Source: Rhodanobacter denitrificans
GTDB taxonomy: Bacteria > Pseudomonadota > Gammaproteobacteria > Xanthomonadales > Rhodanobacteraceae
Reading direction: 5' to 3'
Length of the DNA: 64,000 nt
NCBI GenBank assembly: GCA_003241385.1
Contig: QFPO01000023.1
Coordinates: forward strand, 1-64,000
Under the pieces are notes generated by a model, which did not search any database, had not been told where the DNA came from, and saw only the letters and a list, made by a program, of their open reading frames with translations. This document shows, piece after piece, positions 47,000 to 55,794 of the stretch (position 1 is the stretch's first letter; every line of letters starts with the position of its first letter). Made by a program: the position numbers and the translations under genes.

Positions 47000-47533
47000 T
47001 CAGGTGTCGGCGCGGGCGCGCTCGACGCCGGCCAGAATCTCGCGACGCGCCTCGTCGGCGCCGACCCAGCCCTCGACCTTGACCCACTTGCCCTTCTCGA
47101 GATCCTTGTAGTGCTCGAAGAAGTGGCCGATCCGCTCGAGCCAGTGACCCGAGACCTGGTCGATCGTGTCGACGTGGGCATAGCCGGCGAACACTTTCGA
47201 CACCGGCACTGCGATCAGCTTCTCGTCGCCGCCGGCCTCGTCGGTCATCTTCAGCATGCCGACCGGCTTGCAGCGGATCACCGAACCCGGCACCAGCGGC
47301 AGCGGCAGGATCACCAGCACGTCGAGCGGGTCGCCGTCGCCGCCGAGGGTGCCCGGGATGTAGCCGTAGTTGCACGGATAGCGCATCGGCGTGGACAGCA
47401 CGCGGTCGACGAAGATCGCGCCGGTGGACTTGTCGACCTCGTACTTGACCGGCTCGGAATCCTTCGGGATTTCGATGACCACGTTGATTTCGTTCGGTAC
47501 GTCGCGACCGGCCGGGACCAGTTCGAGCGCCAT
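47000..47533 (-). CDS. ppa: Inorganic pyrophosphatase
   Basis: Hydrolyses pyrophosphate to drive biosynthesis. A family I enzyme of 177 residues with metal-binding GDGDPLDVLV and conserved FVDRVLSTPMRYPCNYGYIP, plus HFFEHYKDLEKGKWVKVEGW near the end. The ATG at 47533 gives MALELVPAGRDVP, the usual N-terminus, with a GGAGA ribosome site upstream. The 277 bases between it and gorA show no gene. Confidence 0.96.
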   Translation of the reverse strand: MALELVPAGRDVPNEINVVIEIPKDSEPVKYEVDKSTGAIFVDRVLSTPMRYPCNYGYIPGTLGGDGDPLDVLVILPLPLVPGSVIRCKPVGMLKMTDEAGGDEKLIAVPVSKVFAGYAHVDTIDQVSGHWLERIGHFFEHYKDLEKGKWVKVEGWVGADEARREILAGVERARADT

Positions 47534-47681
47534 GCGGGACTCTCCTCGTGCTGCGTTTCGTCGATACGCCGCCGTCGTCGGCGGGCGCGCAAGGATACGG
47601 CAAACCCTGCTGCGTCGCAGCATATGTCTGCGCTGATTTGGACGGCCAAGCGTGTCGCGATGCCGCATGCCGCGGCGCGGT

Positions 47682-48038
47682 TCAGACCGCCTCGTCGGCG
47701 TCGGCCAGCAGCAGCACGTCCTCGCCGTCGACGCGGATCGGCGCGGCGACCAGACCGCCGCCGCCGGGGCCGCCGCGGCAGCGCCCGTCCTCGACCGCGA
47801 ACGTCGCGCCGTGCGCCGCGCAGACCAGCAGCCCGTCCTTGACCAGGAACCGGCCCGGCGACCAGTCGAGGTTGCGGCCGGCGTGCGGGCATTCGTTGTA
47901 GTACGCGAACACCTCGCGGCCGCGGCGCAGCACGATCAGGTCGAAGAACGGGGCGTCCGGACGCGTCGCAGCGCCGATCGCACCGCCGTCCGGAACGTCG
48001 TCGATCGCACAGAGTCGGCGGGGCGGTAGCGTCGGCAT
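47682..48038 (-). CDS. Rieske [2Fe-2S] ferredoxin-like protein
   Basis: A small 118-residue Rieske protein. The cluster ligands are Cys50 and His52 (NECPHAGRNLDW) and Cys73 and His76 (LVCAAHGATF), the standard CxH...CxxH spacing. It has no fused catalytic domain, so it is an electron carrier or accessory protein of unknown partner. A start at 48038 (MPTLPPRRLCAID) avoids an Arg-rich upstream extension. Confidence 0.85.
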   Translation of the reverse strand: MPTLPPRRLCAIDDVPDGGAIGAATRPDAPFFDLIVLRRGREVFAYYNECPHAGRNLDWSPGRFLVKDGLLVCAAHGATFAVEDGRCRGGPGGGGLVAAPIRVDGEDVLLLADADEAV

Positions 48039-48191
48039 GGGGCGTCCGGGAATGCGCAGTCGGCGCGGCCGTGCGCGTCGCGACGCACCGACCGGGACGG
48101 CCGGCACTTGCGCGGGCCGCCGGGTGTCCCAAAATCGCCAGGAACGCCTGCCTCGGCAGGCGCGTCCATTCTGTCACAGGCGACCGGCACG

Positions 48192-48452
48192 ATGTTCTAC
48201 TGGAAACTCCCGCGCATGCACAACCCGCTGCTGCGCATCCTGGCGATGGCCGCGGGCCTGGTGATCATGGCGGCGCTGCTGACGCTGGGTCTGGCGGTGA
48301 TCGCGGTGCTGGCGGTCGGCGCGGTGATCATGCTCGCGGTCAATGCGTTCCGCTCGCGTCCGGTCGCCCCGGCGGCGCGTCCGGCCGCCGCCAAGCCCGG
48401 CGTGATCGAGGGCGAGTTCCGCGTACTGCACGAGCCCTCCCGCAAGTCCTGA
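48192..48452 (+). CDS. Small membrane protein
   Basis: An 86-residue protein with one long or two short membrane helices (LLRILAMAAGLVIMAALLTL, then AVIAVLAVGAVIMLAV) and a cytoplasmic tail ending GVIEGEFRVLHEPSRKS. The 'EGEFRV' ending is common in small uncharacterised inner-membrane proteins of Xanthomonadales. A later ATG (MHNPLL) is an alternative start. Function unknown. Confidence 0.65.
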   Translation: MFYWKLPRMHNPLLRILAMAAGLVIMAALLTLGLAVIAVLAVGAVIMLAVNAFRSRPVAPAARPAAAKPGVIEGEFRVLHEPSRKS

Positions 48453-48885
48453 CCGGCCGCGTCGTCCGTCGGCGCGAATCGACGGCCGACAGCAGCGGCA
48501 GCCCTGGCCGGACCGGCGCGAGTCGCGTGATCGGTCCGAGAGCCGGTCCGCCGTGGCCGTATGGCCGCATCCCGCCGGTCCCGCGCTACCGTTCGTCGGT
48601 TTCGTGCCGTGGCGGGTTTGCGCGCGGAACGTCGTGTTCTGACAATGTGATCCGGTTCACGACATCCGCCGATCGGGAAATGGTAGCCGACCGCCCTCCC
48701 GATCGCGCAGCCACGGCGCGGGAAAAGGTATCATTCAGCGAATATGGCACGCGATTCGCTTGGCACCGAGCCCGGCCCCCTACCGGTGCTCGCAGATGCA
48801 CATCGACAATCCGCGGTTCTCGCACCCCGCCGGAACTCCGGCCGGGCAGGATGCCCCGTACGCCGAATCCGGCAAAGGACGCTGG
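48453..48885. promoter_or_regulatory. Gene-free leader of epsB-like gene with inverted repeat
   Basis: No gene is supported in this 433-base stretch. A 9-bp inverted repeat, CGATCGGGA (48670-48678) and TCCCGATCG (48697-48705), with an 18-base spacer could be an operator or RNA stem controlling the sugar transferase gene. No clear promoter is seen. Confidence 0.4.
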
Positions 48886-50286
48886 ATGCTGCGCTTCCTG
48901 CGTGACCAGGCCAATCGCTGGCTGATCGCGCTCGCCACCGGCGAGGGCCTGCTGCTGGCGGTCTCGCTGTGGCTGGCCGTGCGGATCCGCTACTGGTACG
49001 ACCACGAATGGCTGAACGAGTATTCGGCCGGCTTCATGCTGCGCTCGCTGGTGTTCGGCGCGGTGATCGTGCTGGCGATGGCGGCACTCGGTCTGTATCA
49101 GCCGCGCATGCGCGAACGCCTGTTCGGCGTGCTCGCGCGCCAGGCAGTCGGCTTCCTGCTCGGCGGCATCGGCCTGGCCCTGCTCTACTACGTGGTGCCG
49201 CACCTGTACATCGGCCGCGGCGTCGCCGGCATCGGCATGCTGATCGGCTTCGTCGCGGTCGCCACGTTCCGCGCCGCGTTCATGCGCCTGATCGACGTGG
49301 AAGCGCTCAAGCGACGCGTACTGGTGCTCGGCAGCGGCCGGCGTGCCTCGATGATCTCCTCGCGGATGCGCCGCCGCGTCGACCGGCGCGGCTTCACGGT
49401 CGTCGGCTTCCTGCCGATGGAAGGCGAGACGCCGAGCGTGCCGACCGACACCCTGCTGCAACCCGGCACGCCGCTGTCGGACTTCGTGCGCCAGCGCCAG
49501 ATCGCCGAGATCGTCGTCGGCTCGGACGACCGGCGCGGTTCGCTGCCGATGGCCGAGCTGCTCGAGTGCAAGCAGAACGGCATCATGATCACCGACCTGC
49601 CGACGTTCTTCGAGCGCGAGCTCGGCAAGGTCCAGCTCGACCTGGTCGATCCGTCCTGGCTGGTGTTCTCCGACGGCTTCAACGCCTCGCCGCTGCGCCG
49701 CTTCTCCAAGCGCGTGTTCGACGTCGTCGCGGCGCTGCTGGTGCTGATCCCGATGTCGCCGTTCATGCTGCTGACGGCGCTGGCGATCCGCCTCGAATCG
49801 GGCTGGCGCGCGCCGGTGCTGTACCGGCAGGAGCGCGTCGGCGAGCGCGGCCAGGTGTTCTCGCTGGCCAAGTTCCGCAGCATGCGTCCGGATGCCGAGA
49901 AGAACGGCGTGGCGGTGTGGGCCGCCAAGAACGACGATCGCGTCACCCGCGTCGGTCGCTTCATCCGCAAGACGCGCCTGGACGAGCTGCCGCAGCTGTG
50001 GAACATCCTGCGCGGCGACATGAGCCTGATCGGGCCGCGGCCGGAGCGTCCGCAGTTCGTCGACGAGCTGGCCAAGAAAATCCGCTACTACCAGCTGCGC
50101 CATTGCGTGAAGCCGGGCCTGGCCGGTTGGGCACAGCTGAACTTTCCGTACGGCGCGACCGAAGAGGACGCCGCCGAGAAGCTCAAGTACGACCTGTTCT
50201 ACGTCAAGAATCACAACCTCCTGCTCGACGCGGTGATCCTGCTGCAGACGCTAGAGGTGGTGCTGTTCGGCCGCGGGGCGCGCTGA
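48886..50286 (+). CDS. epsB: EpsB-like undecaprenyl-phosphate sugar transferase
   Basis: A polyprenyl glycosylphosphotransferase that starts exopolysaccharide repeat units on undecaprenyl phosphate. The 466 residues have four to five N-terminal membrane helices, a nucleotide-binding-like middle (RVLVLGSGRRASMI), one more helix near residue 280 and the catalytic sugar transferase domain (RQERVGERGQ, KFRSMRPDAE, KTRLDELPQLWNIL, GPRPERPQFV). The ATG at 48886 is preferred because AAAGGA lies six bases upstream; an ATG 30 codons earlier is an alternative. It resembles the PEP-CTERM-associated EpsB group, but no exosortase is in view. Confidence 0.9.
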   Translation: MLRFLRDQANRWLIALATGEGLLLAVSLWLAVRIRYWYDHEWLNEYSAGFMLRSLVFGAVIVLAMAALGLYQPRMRERLFGVLARQAVGFLLGGIGLALLYYVVPHLYIGRGVAGIGMLIGFVAVATFRAAFMRLIDVEALKRRVLVLGSGRRASMISSRMRRRVDRRGFTVVGFLPMEGETPSVPTDTLLQPGTPLSDFVRQRQIAEIVVGSDDRRGSLPMAELLECKQNGIMITDLPTFFERELGKVQLDLVDPSWLVFSDGFNASPLRRFSKRVFDVVAALLVLIPMSPFMLLTALAIRLESGWRAPVLYRQERVGERGQVFSLAKFRSMRPDAEKNGVAVWAAKNDDRVTRVGRFIRKTRLDELPQLWNILRGDMSLIGPRPERPQFVDELAKKIRYYQLRHCVKPGLAGWAQLNFPYGATEEDAAEKLKYDLFYVKNHNLLLDAVILLQTLEVVLFGRGAR

Positions 50287-50371
50287 GCCCGCACGAGAAG
50301 GAAACCCGTTCCGGCCGCGGCGAACTGCGACCGGCGACGGCTCGATTCGATTTCATCGCAAGGGGTAGTCC

Positions 50372-50734
50372 ATGAACATCCTACCGACGCCCGGGCGGTC
50401 CGGCGGACCCGCGGTGCGGCCGCGCGCCGGCCGTGCGCTGCGCCTGGCCGGCGCGACCGGCCTGGCGCTCGCCGCCGCGCTGGCGCTGGCCGCCGACGAT
50501 GCCGGCCATGCCGCGCCGGCCGGCGCCGACGCGTTCCAGGTGACACGCCACGCGATCGCCGGCGGCGGCACTGCCCGCGCGCGCAGCGCCTGCTTCGACC
50601 TGGCCGGCACGATCGGCCAGCCGGTCGCCGGCGTCTCGAGCGGCGGCGGCTTCACCGTGACGTCGGGCTTCTGGACCGGCGTGCGTCCCGACGATTCCAT
50701 CCTACGCACCAGTTTCGAGGACTGCGATCCATGA
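50372..50734 (+). CDS. Small exported protein with FE-type C-terminal tail
   Basis: A 120-residue protein with a signal peptide (LAGATGLALAAALALA). The body follows a pattern I have seen in exported proteins of related bacteria: VTRHAIAGGGTARARSACFD, then LAGTIGQPVAG and GGGFTVTSGFWTGV. It ends DDSILRTSFEDCDP, a variant of the 'IFxxxFE' tail. Its stop overlaps the start of the collagen-like gene (ATGA), so the two are likely co-translated. Function unknown. Confidence 0.75.
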   Translation: MNILPTPGRSGGPAVRPRAGRALRLAGATGLALAAALALAADDAGHAAPAGADAFQVTRHAIAGGGTARARSACFDLAGTIGQPVAGVSSGGGFTVTSGFWTGVRPDDSILRTSFEDCDP

Positions 50735-52158
50735 AGATCTTCCGGCATTTCCTGATCGGCCTGCTGCTGCTCGTCGCCGGCTCGGCCGCGGCCCAGGTCG
50801 CCCAGCTCCCCGACTTCACGTACCAGGGCCTGCTGATGCGCGAAGGCCAGCCGGCCAACGGCCCCTACGATCTCGCGTTCGCGCTGTACGACGCGCAGAC
50901 CGGCGGTCAGCAGATCGGCACGACACAGTCCGAGCCGCAGTTCCCGGTCGCCAACGGTGTCTTCACCGTCAGCCTAGCGTTTCCGGGCGCGTTCACCGGC
51001 AGCCAGCTGTGGCTCGAGGTGCGCGTCAACGGCCAGCCGCTGCTACCGCGCCAGGCCGTCGCGACGACGCCGGTCGCGCAGTACGCGCTGAGCGGCAATC
51101 CCGGCCCGGCCGGTCCGCAGGGCCCGCAGGGTCCGGCCGGCCCCACCGGTGCGACCGGCGCGCAGGGCCCGCAAGGACCGGCAGGTCCGACCGGCCCGGC
51201 GGGCGCCACCGGTGCGACCGGCGCCGCGGGCGCGCAGGGACCGGCAGGTCCCGCCGGCCCGCAAGGTCCGCAGGGCCCGGTCGGTGCGACCGGCGCCACC
51301 GGCGATGCCGGCCCGCAGGGACCGGCAGGTCCGGCCGGCGCACAAGGTCCGATCGGTCCCGCCGGTCCGACCGGCGGCAGCTTCGCCGACGCACCGGCCG
51401 ACGGCACGCTCTACGCGCGCCGCGACAACGCCTGGGCCGCCGTGACCGGCGGCAGCGGCGTGCCGAGCCTGTACGACGCGATCATGGCCGACGCGCCGAC
51501 GCTGTACTACCCGCTCGATGAAACCGCCGGCAGCACCTCGTTCGCCGACCACGGCCCGGGCCATCACGATGCGGCGATCTCCGGCGCCGCGATCACGATC
51601 GCGCCGGGCTGGAGCCGGCTGATGCCGACCAGCGACGCCAACTATGCGCGCCTCGGCGAGGGCAACGGCAAGGCGATCGCCAGCGGCAATCCGACCGGCA
51701 CGCCGACGCCGAGCGGCTCGCTGACGGTCGAGGCGGTCGTCAGCGTGCACACGCTGGGCTCGGGCCATCAGCCGATCCTCTACATCGGCGATGCCGGCGT
51801 CGATCCGTTCCTGAGCTTCGGCGTGATCGGTCTGCAGCCGCGCATCCAGGTCGGCGCCGGCACGCGCGTGGACCTGTCCGGTCTGAACGCCGGCCGCACC
51901 TATCACCTGGCCGCCGTGCTCGACGCGACGACCGCGCAGGTGCGCATCTACATCAACGGCCACCTGCTGCAGATTCAGACGCTGTTCGGCTACCCCGGCA
52001 CGCTGACCGCGCCGAGTATCTACGTGGCGTCCGAGCCGAATGCCGACCGCCCGTTCGTCTACTCGACGCTCGGCCACGTCGCGCTGTTCTACGGTCAGGC
52101 CCTGTCGGTCGACCGCATCGCCGCGCATGCCAAGGCGGCCGGTCTGTACGGCTTCTGA
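50731..52158 (+). CDS. Exported collagen-like protein with LamG-type domain
   Basis: A 475-residue secreted protein. After a signal peptide (to AAAQ) comes a domain of about 100 residues (FTYQGLLMREGQPANGPYDL) common at the start of fibre-like proteins. A collagen-type Gly-X-Y tract of about 30 triplets (residues about 125-215, GPAGPQGPQGPAGPTG and similar) follows, then a concanavalin/LamG-like C-terminal domain (LYYPLDETAGSTSFADHG, GSLTVEAVVSVHT, VRIYINGHLL). Likely a surface or adhesive fibre. Translation is probably coupled to the small gene upstream. Confidence 0.82.
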   Translation: MKIFRHFLIGLLLLVAGSAAAQVAQLPDFTYQGLLMREGQPANGPYDLAFALYDAQTGGQQIGTTQSEPQFPVANGVFTVSLAFPGAFTGSQLWLEVRVNGQPLLPRQAVATTPVAQYALSGNPGPAGPQGPQGPAGPTGATGAQGPQGPAGPTGPAGATGATGAAGAQGPAGPAGPQGPQGPVGATGATGDAGPQGPAGPAGAQGPIGPAGPTGGSFADAPADGTLYARRDNAWAAVTGGSGVPSLYDAIMADAPTLYYPLDETAGSTSFADHGPGHHDAAISGAAITIAPGWSRLMPTSDANYARLGEGNGKAIASGNPTGTPTPSGSLTVEAVVSVHTLGSGHQPILYIGDAGVDPFLSFGVIGLQPRIQVGAGTRVDLSGLNAGRTYHLAAVLDATTAQVRIYINGHLLQIQTLFGYPGTLTAPSIYVASEPNADRPFVYSTLGHVALFYGQALSVDRIAAHAKAAGLYGF

Positions 52159-52779
52159 TCGTCGGTCGGGGCGGGCCGACATACGGCCCGCCTCGACACA
52201 TCTTGTCGCGGCGAGGCTGCGATCGTCGGGATCGGGATCGGGAATCGGTGGTCGGCTCGGGCGGGGGTGCGGCGCGGTCGCGCCGGATGTTGCGATCCGC
52301 TGCGGCTGCGCCTGTTCGGGGGAATGTTGGTTCGATGGCGGGGTGACGGGATCACTCGGCTTTTGAGTTCTTGGTTCCGGTTTTTGCTTTCGAGCGGTCT
52401 GAAGCAGTTGAGCTTCGATGTCGATGCCGATCCTGGACTGCCTCGAGCCTTCGATCCTCAGGAAAACCAAGCAGAAAGATTTAGAGCAAAGAATGTCTGC
52501 CGGACATTCTTTGTCTTGTCAAAAGTCACCAAAACCGCCTGCGCTGACGCGAGCCGATGCGGCTGCGCCGCATCGGTGCCCTGCGCTTCTCGGTCGCCCA
52601 GGCACGCTCAACAGCCAAGAGCGAGAGCCACGGCAAGAGCAAGAGCGAGAGCGGTAGTTCGAGGCAAAGCGGGACCATTCGATGCGGGCTGAGATCGGCC
52701 GCAGATCGACTTCCGTAGATGCGGTGAAGAACCAGGCGATTGCGCACACGTCGACTCGGTCGATGTGCCGCGCATGCGG
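52159..52779. other. Gene-free region holding palindrome and dispersed repeat
   Basis: No gene is supported in these 621 bases. CAAAGAATGTC / GACATTCTTTG (52487-52513) forms an 11-bp stem with a 5-base loop and is followed by the second copy of the dispersed repeat. The stretch before 52480 looks lower in GC than the coding regions. Confidence 0.6.
52521..52608. repeat. Dispersed repeat, copy 2
   Basis: Eighty-eight bases match 45176-45263, starting AAAAGTCACCAAAACCGC and ending CCCAGGCACGCT. The clearest difference is the 5-base loop of the central hairpin: CGCAG in copy 1 and its reverse complement CTGCG here. Copy 2 lacks the 3' extension of copy 1. Confidence 0.88.
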
Positions 52780-53700
52780 TCAGCGTGCGCGGCCGAGCAG
52801 GCGCGCGGCCTGCCTGCGCGCCGCGAGCGGCAGCAGGGCCAGTGCCTGCCGGCGCAGCGAAGGGTCATCGCTGGCCTGCCAGGCGCGCCGCGCATAGGAC
52901 CAGGTCTCGCGCCAGCGTCCGGCGTAGAGCGTGCCGCGCGCGCTGCGCAGGTAGGCCGCGGCGAGCGCGCGGCCGCGGTCCTCGGCGGCGACGCGGTCGC
53001 CGGCGGCGGCCGCCGCGCGTTCGATCACGGCCGCATAGTCGGTATAGGTCTGCGCCAGCGCCGACAGGCCGTCGTGGCCGCGCATCGCGGTCGCGAGCAC
53101 CGCGTCGACGACGCCGATTTTCCAGTCGCGCGCGACGCGCAGATGGAAGTCCAGATCCTCGGCGGTGCGCAGCGATTCGTCGAAGCCGCCGGTCCGTTCG
53201 TACACCTCACGCCGGAACAGCGCCGAGACCGGCGCCAGTGCGGGTTCGAGCAGCGCCCATTTGAGTACCCAGCCGTCCTCAGGCGTCAGCCGCCGCCGCT
53301 CGAGGCGGTCGACCGGACGCCGGTCGGCGTCGGTGCGCACGACGTCGCACAGCACCATGCCGAAATCCGGATGCGCCCGGAGCCACTCGACCTGGCGCGC
53401 GGTCTTCTCGGGCAGCCATTCGTCGTCGCTGTCGAGCAGGGCCAGATAGCGCCCGCGCGCCAGCGCGAAGCCGCGATTGCGTGCCGCCGATACGCCGGCG
53501 TTGGCCTGCCGCACGTAGACGATGCGGTCGCCGAACGCGCTGCGCAGCGCGTCCTCGGTGCCGTCGGTCGAGCCGTCGTCGACGACGATGATCTCCTCGA
53601 CCGGCATCGTCTGCGCGAGCACCGTGCCGACCGCGTGCACGACGAGTTCGCGCCGGTTGTATGTCGGTATGATGGCCGAAACCACCGGGCCCGTTTCCAT
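52780..53700 (-). CDS. Glycosyltransferase family 2
   Basis: A GT-A fold glycosyltransferase of about 306 residues, transferring a sugar from a nucleotide donor in surface polysaccharide synthesis. Family motifs: VSAIIPTYNRRELV, IIVVDDGSTDGTED, QANAGVSAARNRGFALARG, and the DxD-like LALLDSDDEWLPEK; acceptor-side GGFDESLRTAEDLDFHLRVA. The ATG at 53700 (METGPVVSAIIP) is chosen; an ATG six codons upstream is possible. Its start codon lies back to back with that of the divergent deacetylase gene. Confidence 0.9.
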   Translation of the reverse strand: METGPVVSAIIPTYNRRELVVHAVGTVLAQTMPVEEIIVVDDGSTDGTEDALRSAFGDRIVYVRQANAGVSAARNRGFALARGRYLALLDSDDEWLPEKTARQVEWLRAHPDFGMVLCDVVRTDADRRPVDRLERRRLTPEDGWVLKWALLEPALAPVSALFRREVYERTGGFDESLRTAEDLDFHLRVARDWKIGVVDAVLATAMRGHDGLSALAQTYTDYAAVIERAAAAAGDRVAAEDRGRALAAAYLRSARGTLYAGRWRETWSYARRAWQASDDPSLRRQALALLPLAARRQAARLLGRAR

Positions 53701-54706
53701 GCTGTCCGACCTCGCCAAGAAGTGGCTCTATGGTAGCGGCCTGCTCGGCCTCTACCACCGCCTGCGCAATCGCCGCACGCTGACGGTGATCATGTTCCAC
53801 CGCGTGCTCGACCGGACCGACCCGCGCTGGCGCTCGTGCGATCCGGACTACACGCTCGAGGCCGACCTGCTCGACGCCTGCGTCGCGTTCTTTCGCCGCC
53901 ACTACCGCATCGTCTCGGTCGAGGACGTGCTCGCGGCGCGACGCGACGGCACGCCGCTGCCGCCGCATGCGCTGCTGATCACGTTCGACGACGGCTGGTC
54001 CGACAATCACGACTACGCGCTGCCGCTGCTCGCGCGCGCCAACGTGCCAGGCCTGCTGTTCGTCGTCGCCGACGTGATCGGCCGGCGCCTGGCGTTCTAC
54101 CAGGAGCGCATCGTCGGCGGCTGGCGACTCGGCCGCCTGCGCGTCGCCGATCTCGCCGCGGCCGCCGGCTGCCCGGCCGACGACGAGAGCATCGACAGCC
54201 TGCGCCGCGTGATCGCGGCGATCGAGCGGCTCGACGAGGCCGAGCGCGCGCGCGTGCTCGCGCCATTCGCCGACGCGCTCGACGACGGCCTGCGCCACAT
54301 GGTCACCTCCGGTGAGCTGGCCGCGCTCGAACGCGGCGGCATCGCGATCGGCACGCACGGCAAGACGCATACGCCGATGCCGCGCGCGGCCGATCTGGAC
54401 GCCGAACTTGCGGGCGCGCGCCACGCGGTCGCCGCGCACCTCGACGGCGGCCGCGCGCCGGAGACGATGTCGTTTCCACATGGCCGCTACGACGCGGTGA
54501 TCGCCGAGCGCGCGCGTGCGGCCGGCTTCGAGCTGGTATTCACGAGCGACCCGACGATCAATCCGTCCGGGGACCGCCCGGGCTGGCTGCTCGGCCGGCT
54601 CGGCTTCGAACAGTCCGGCATCGTCGACCGTGCCGGCCGCTTCCGCCCCGACAAGCTCGCGCTGCATCTGTTCCGCCGGCCGATCCGCACGCTCGCGGCC
54701 GGTTGA
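53699..54706 (+). CDS. Polysaccharide deacetylase (NodB-like)
   Basis: A carbohydrate esterase family 4 protein of 335 residues that removes acetyl groups from surface or cell-wall sugars. NodB motifs: LLITFDDGWSDNH (catalytic Asp pair), GTHGKTHTPM (metal His pair) and MSFPHGRYD. A helical insert lies around residues 140-205. No signal peptide is seen; WLYGSGLLGLYHRLRNRRTL is only weakly hydrophobic. An ATG nine codons earlier (53672) is possible and would overlap the divergent glycosyltransferase start by 29 bases. Confidence 0.88.
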   Translation: MLSDLAKKWLYGSGLLGLYHRLRNRRTLTVIMFHRVLDRTDPRWRSCDPDYTLEADLLDACVAFFRRHYRIVSVEDVLAARRDGTPLPPHALLITFDDGWSDNHDYALPLLARANVPGLLFVVADVIGRRLAFYQERIVGGWRLGRLRVADLAAAAGCPADDESIDSLRRVIAAIERLDEAERARVLAPFADALDDGLRHMVTSGELAALERGGIAIGTHGKTHTPMPRAADLDAELAGARHAVAAHLDGGRAPETMSFPHGRYDAVIAERARAAGFELVFTSDPTINPSGDRPGWLLGRLGFEQSGIVDRAGRFRPDKLALHLFRRPIRTLAAG

Positions 54707-54777
54707 CGACGCGTTCGGCGACGGACGGCCGGCCGTCACGGTCGCTGGACTGGTCTTGATCAGCGACAGATCCACCC

Positions 54778-55263
54778 TCAGGCGGCCCGATCGGGCGTCG
54801 CGGTGCTGTCGTCGGCGCCGTACGGATCGGGCACGGCCGAGGCGACCGACGCGGTGTTGACGACATGGTCGCCGGCGTCGTCGGCCGGCACTGCGAACGT
54901 GACCTCGATCGCGGCCGAACCGCCGGCGCCGAGCGTGCCGGGTGCGCACGGGAAGCCGCTCGCGCGCGGCGCTGTCGCCGATACGAACGTCAGGCTGACC
55001 GGCGTCGGATCGTCGAGCATGATGCCCTGCGCGAACGACGGACCGGTCTTGGCGACGGTCACGTATAGCTGACCGGCTTGCCCGCCGTCGCCGACACCGG
55101 ACCAGTCTTCCCGACCGACACGTCGGCACTCGGGCCGGCGACCACGGTCGCGCTCGCGCTGTCGTTGCCGGCGTGGGTATCGGTCTGGCCGCTGGCGGTG
55201 CGCGTGGCCGTGTTGAACCATTTGCCGTCCTGCGCGACCGTCAACGAAGGTTTCGTGCCAGAA
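54778..55263 (-). pseudogene. Remnant of DUF11-repeat protein, frameshifted
   Basis: Two minus-strand reading frames join to give the end of a DUF11-type surface protein. One frame (about 55263-55062) reads SADVSVGKTGPVSATAGKPV then SYT and stops; the next frame, entered one base earlier, continues VTVAKTGPSFAQGIMLDDPT, then SLTFVSATAP and VVNTASVASAVPDPYG to a stop at 54778. One missing base at about 55062-55066 explains the break. No start codon, signal peptide or upstream repeats remain. A sequencing error could explain the frameshift but not the missing front. Confidence 0.7.
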
Positions 55264-55500
55264 CGGTTAGATCTGCGAACCCTTGGCCACGCCGACGAAA
55301 TCGGGCACGCATCCGGACACGTGCGAAGGCCCTGCCCGTATACTTCCGGGCCTCTCGTCGAACGAGCTCGCGTCGCTCGTCCGAAGTCCGGTGTCGAGCG
55401 CAGCCCCGCGACCGGACCCGGCCCGAGAAGATCGCCGCCACTGCCAGGAGCGCAAAGATGAATGCCGGTCTCCGCTTCGCCGCCTTCCCGGGAGCCGTGC

Positions 55501-55794
55501 ATGCCGCATCCGCTTGAGGTGCATCTGCAGACCGGCTTCACCGGCCAGACCGTGCTGGTCGACCTCGACGGCCGCAGGCTCGCCGAGGTCGAGGCACGCA
55601 CGCCGCTGCAACTGGGCCTCGCGCATCGGCTGACCGTGCAGGCCGATGTCGGCCAGACGCTGACGATCAGCGTGCCCGCGCGATCGCTGGTGCACCGCTA
55701 CACGATCGGCGCCGGTGACGAGGTCGTCACCGTCAATCTCGACGATGCCGGTCTCCTCGTCGAACCTGCGCGCGAGCGCCCGGTATATTTCTGA
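55501..55794 (+). CDS. Small protein upstream of metzincin-like gene
   Basis: A 97-residue protein (MPHPLEVHLQTGFTGQTVLV) dominated by alternating beta-strand pattern, ending LLVEPARERPVYF. No signal peptide, cysteine or catalytic motif is seen. A longer reading from 55462 is possible. It precedes the metzincin-like gene by 47 bases in the same direction, so the two may form an operon; it could be an inhibitor or partner, but that is inference only. Confidence 0.6.
   Translation: MPHPLEVHLQTGFTGQTVLVDLDGRRLAEVEARTPLQLGLAHRLTVQADVGQTLTISVPARSLVHRYTIGAGDEVVTVNLDDAGLLVEPARERPVYF

Noticed and set aside
45382..47181. 599-residue version of glutathione reductase
   Set aside because: The first 150 residues are Arg/Ser-rich and unlike the family; the ATG at 46722 gives the standard N-terminus.
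51100..51390. Direct repeats that might be a CRISPR or minisatellite
   Set aside because: They are in-frame Gly-X-Y codons of a collagen-like protein, with no spacer structure.
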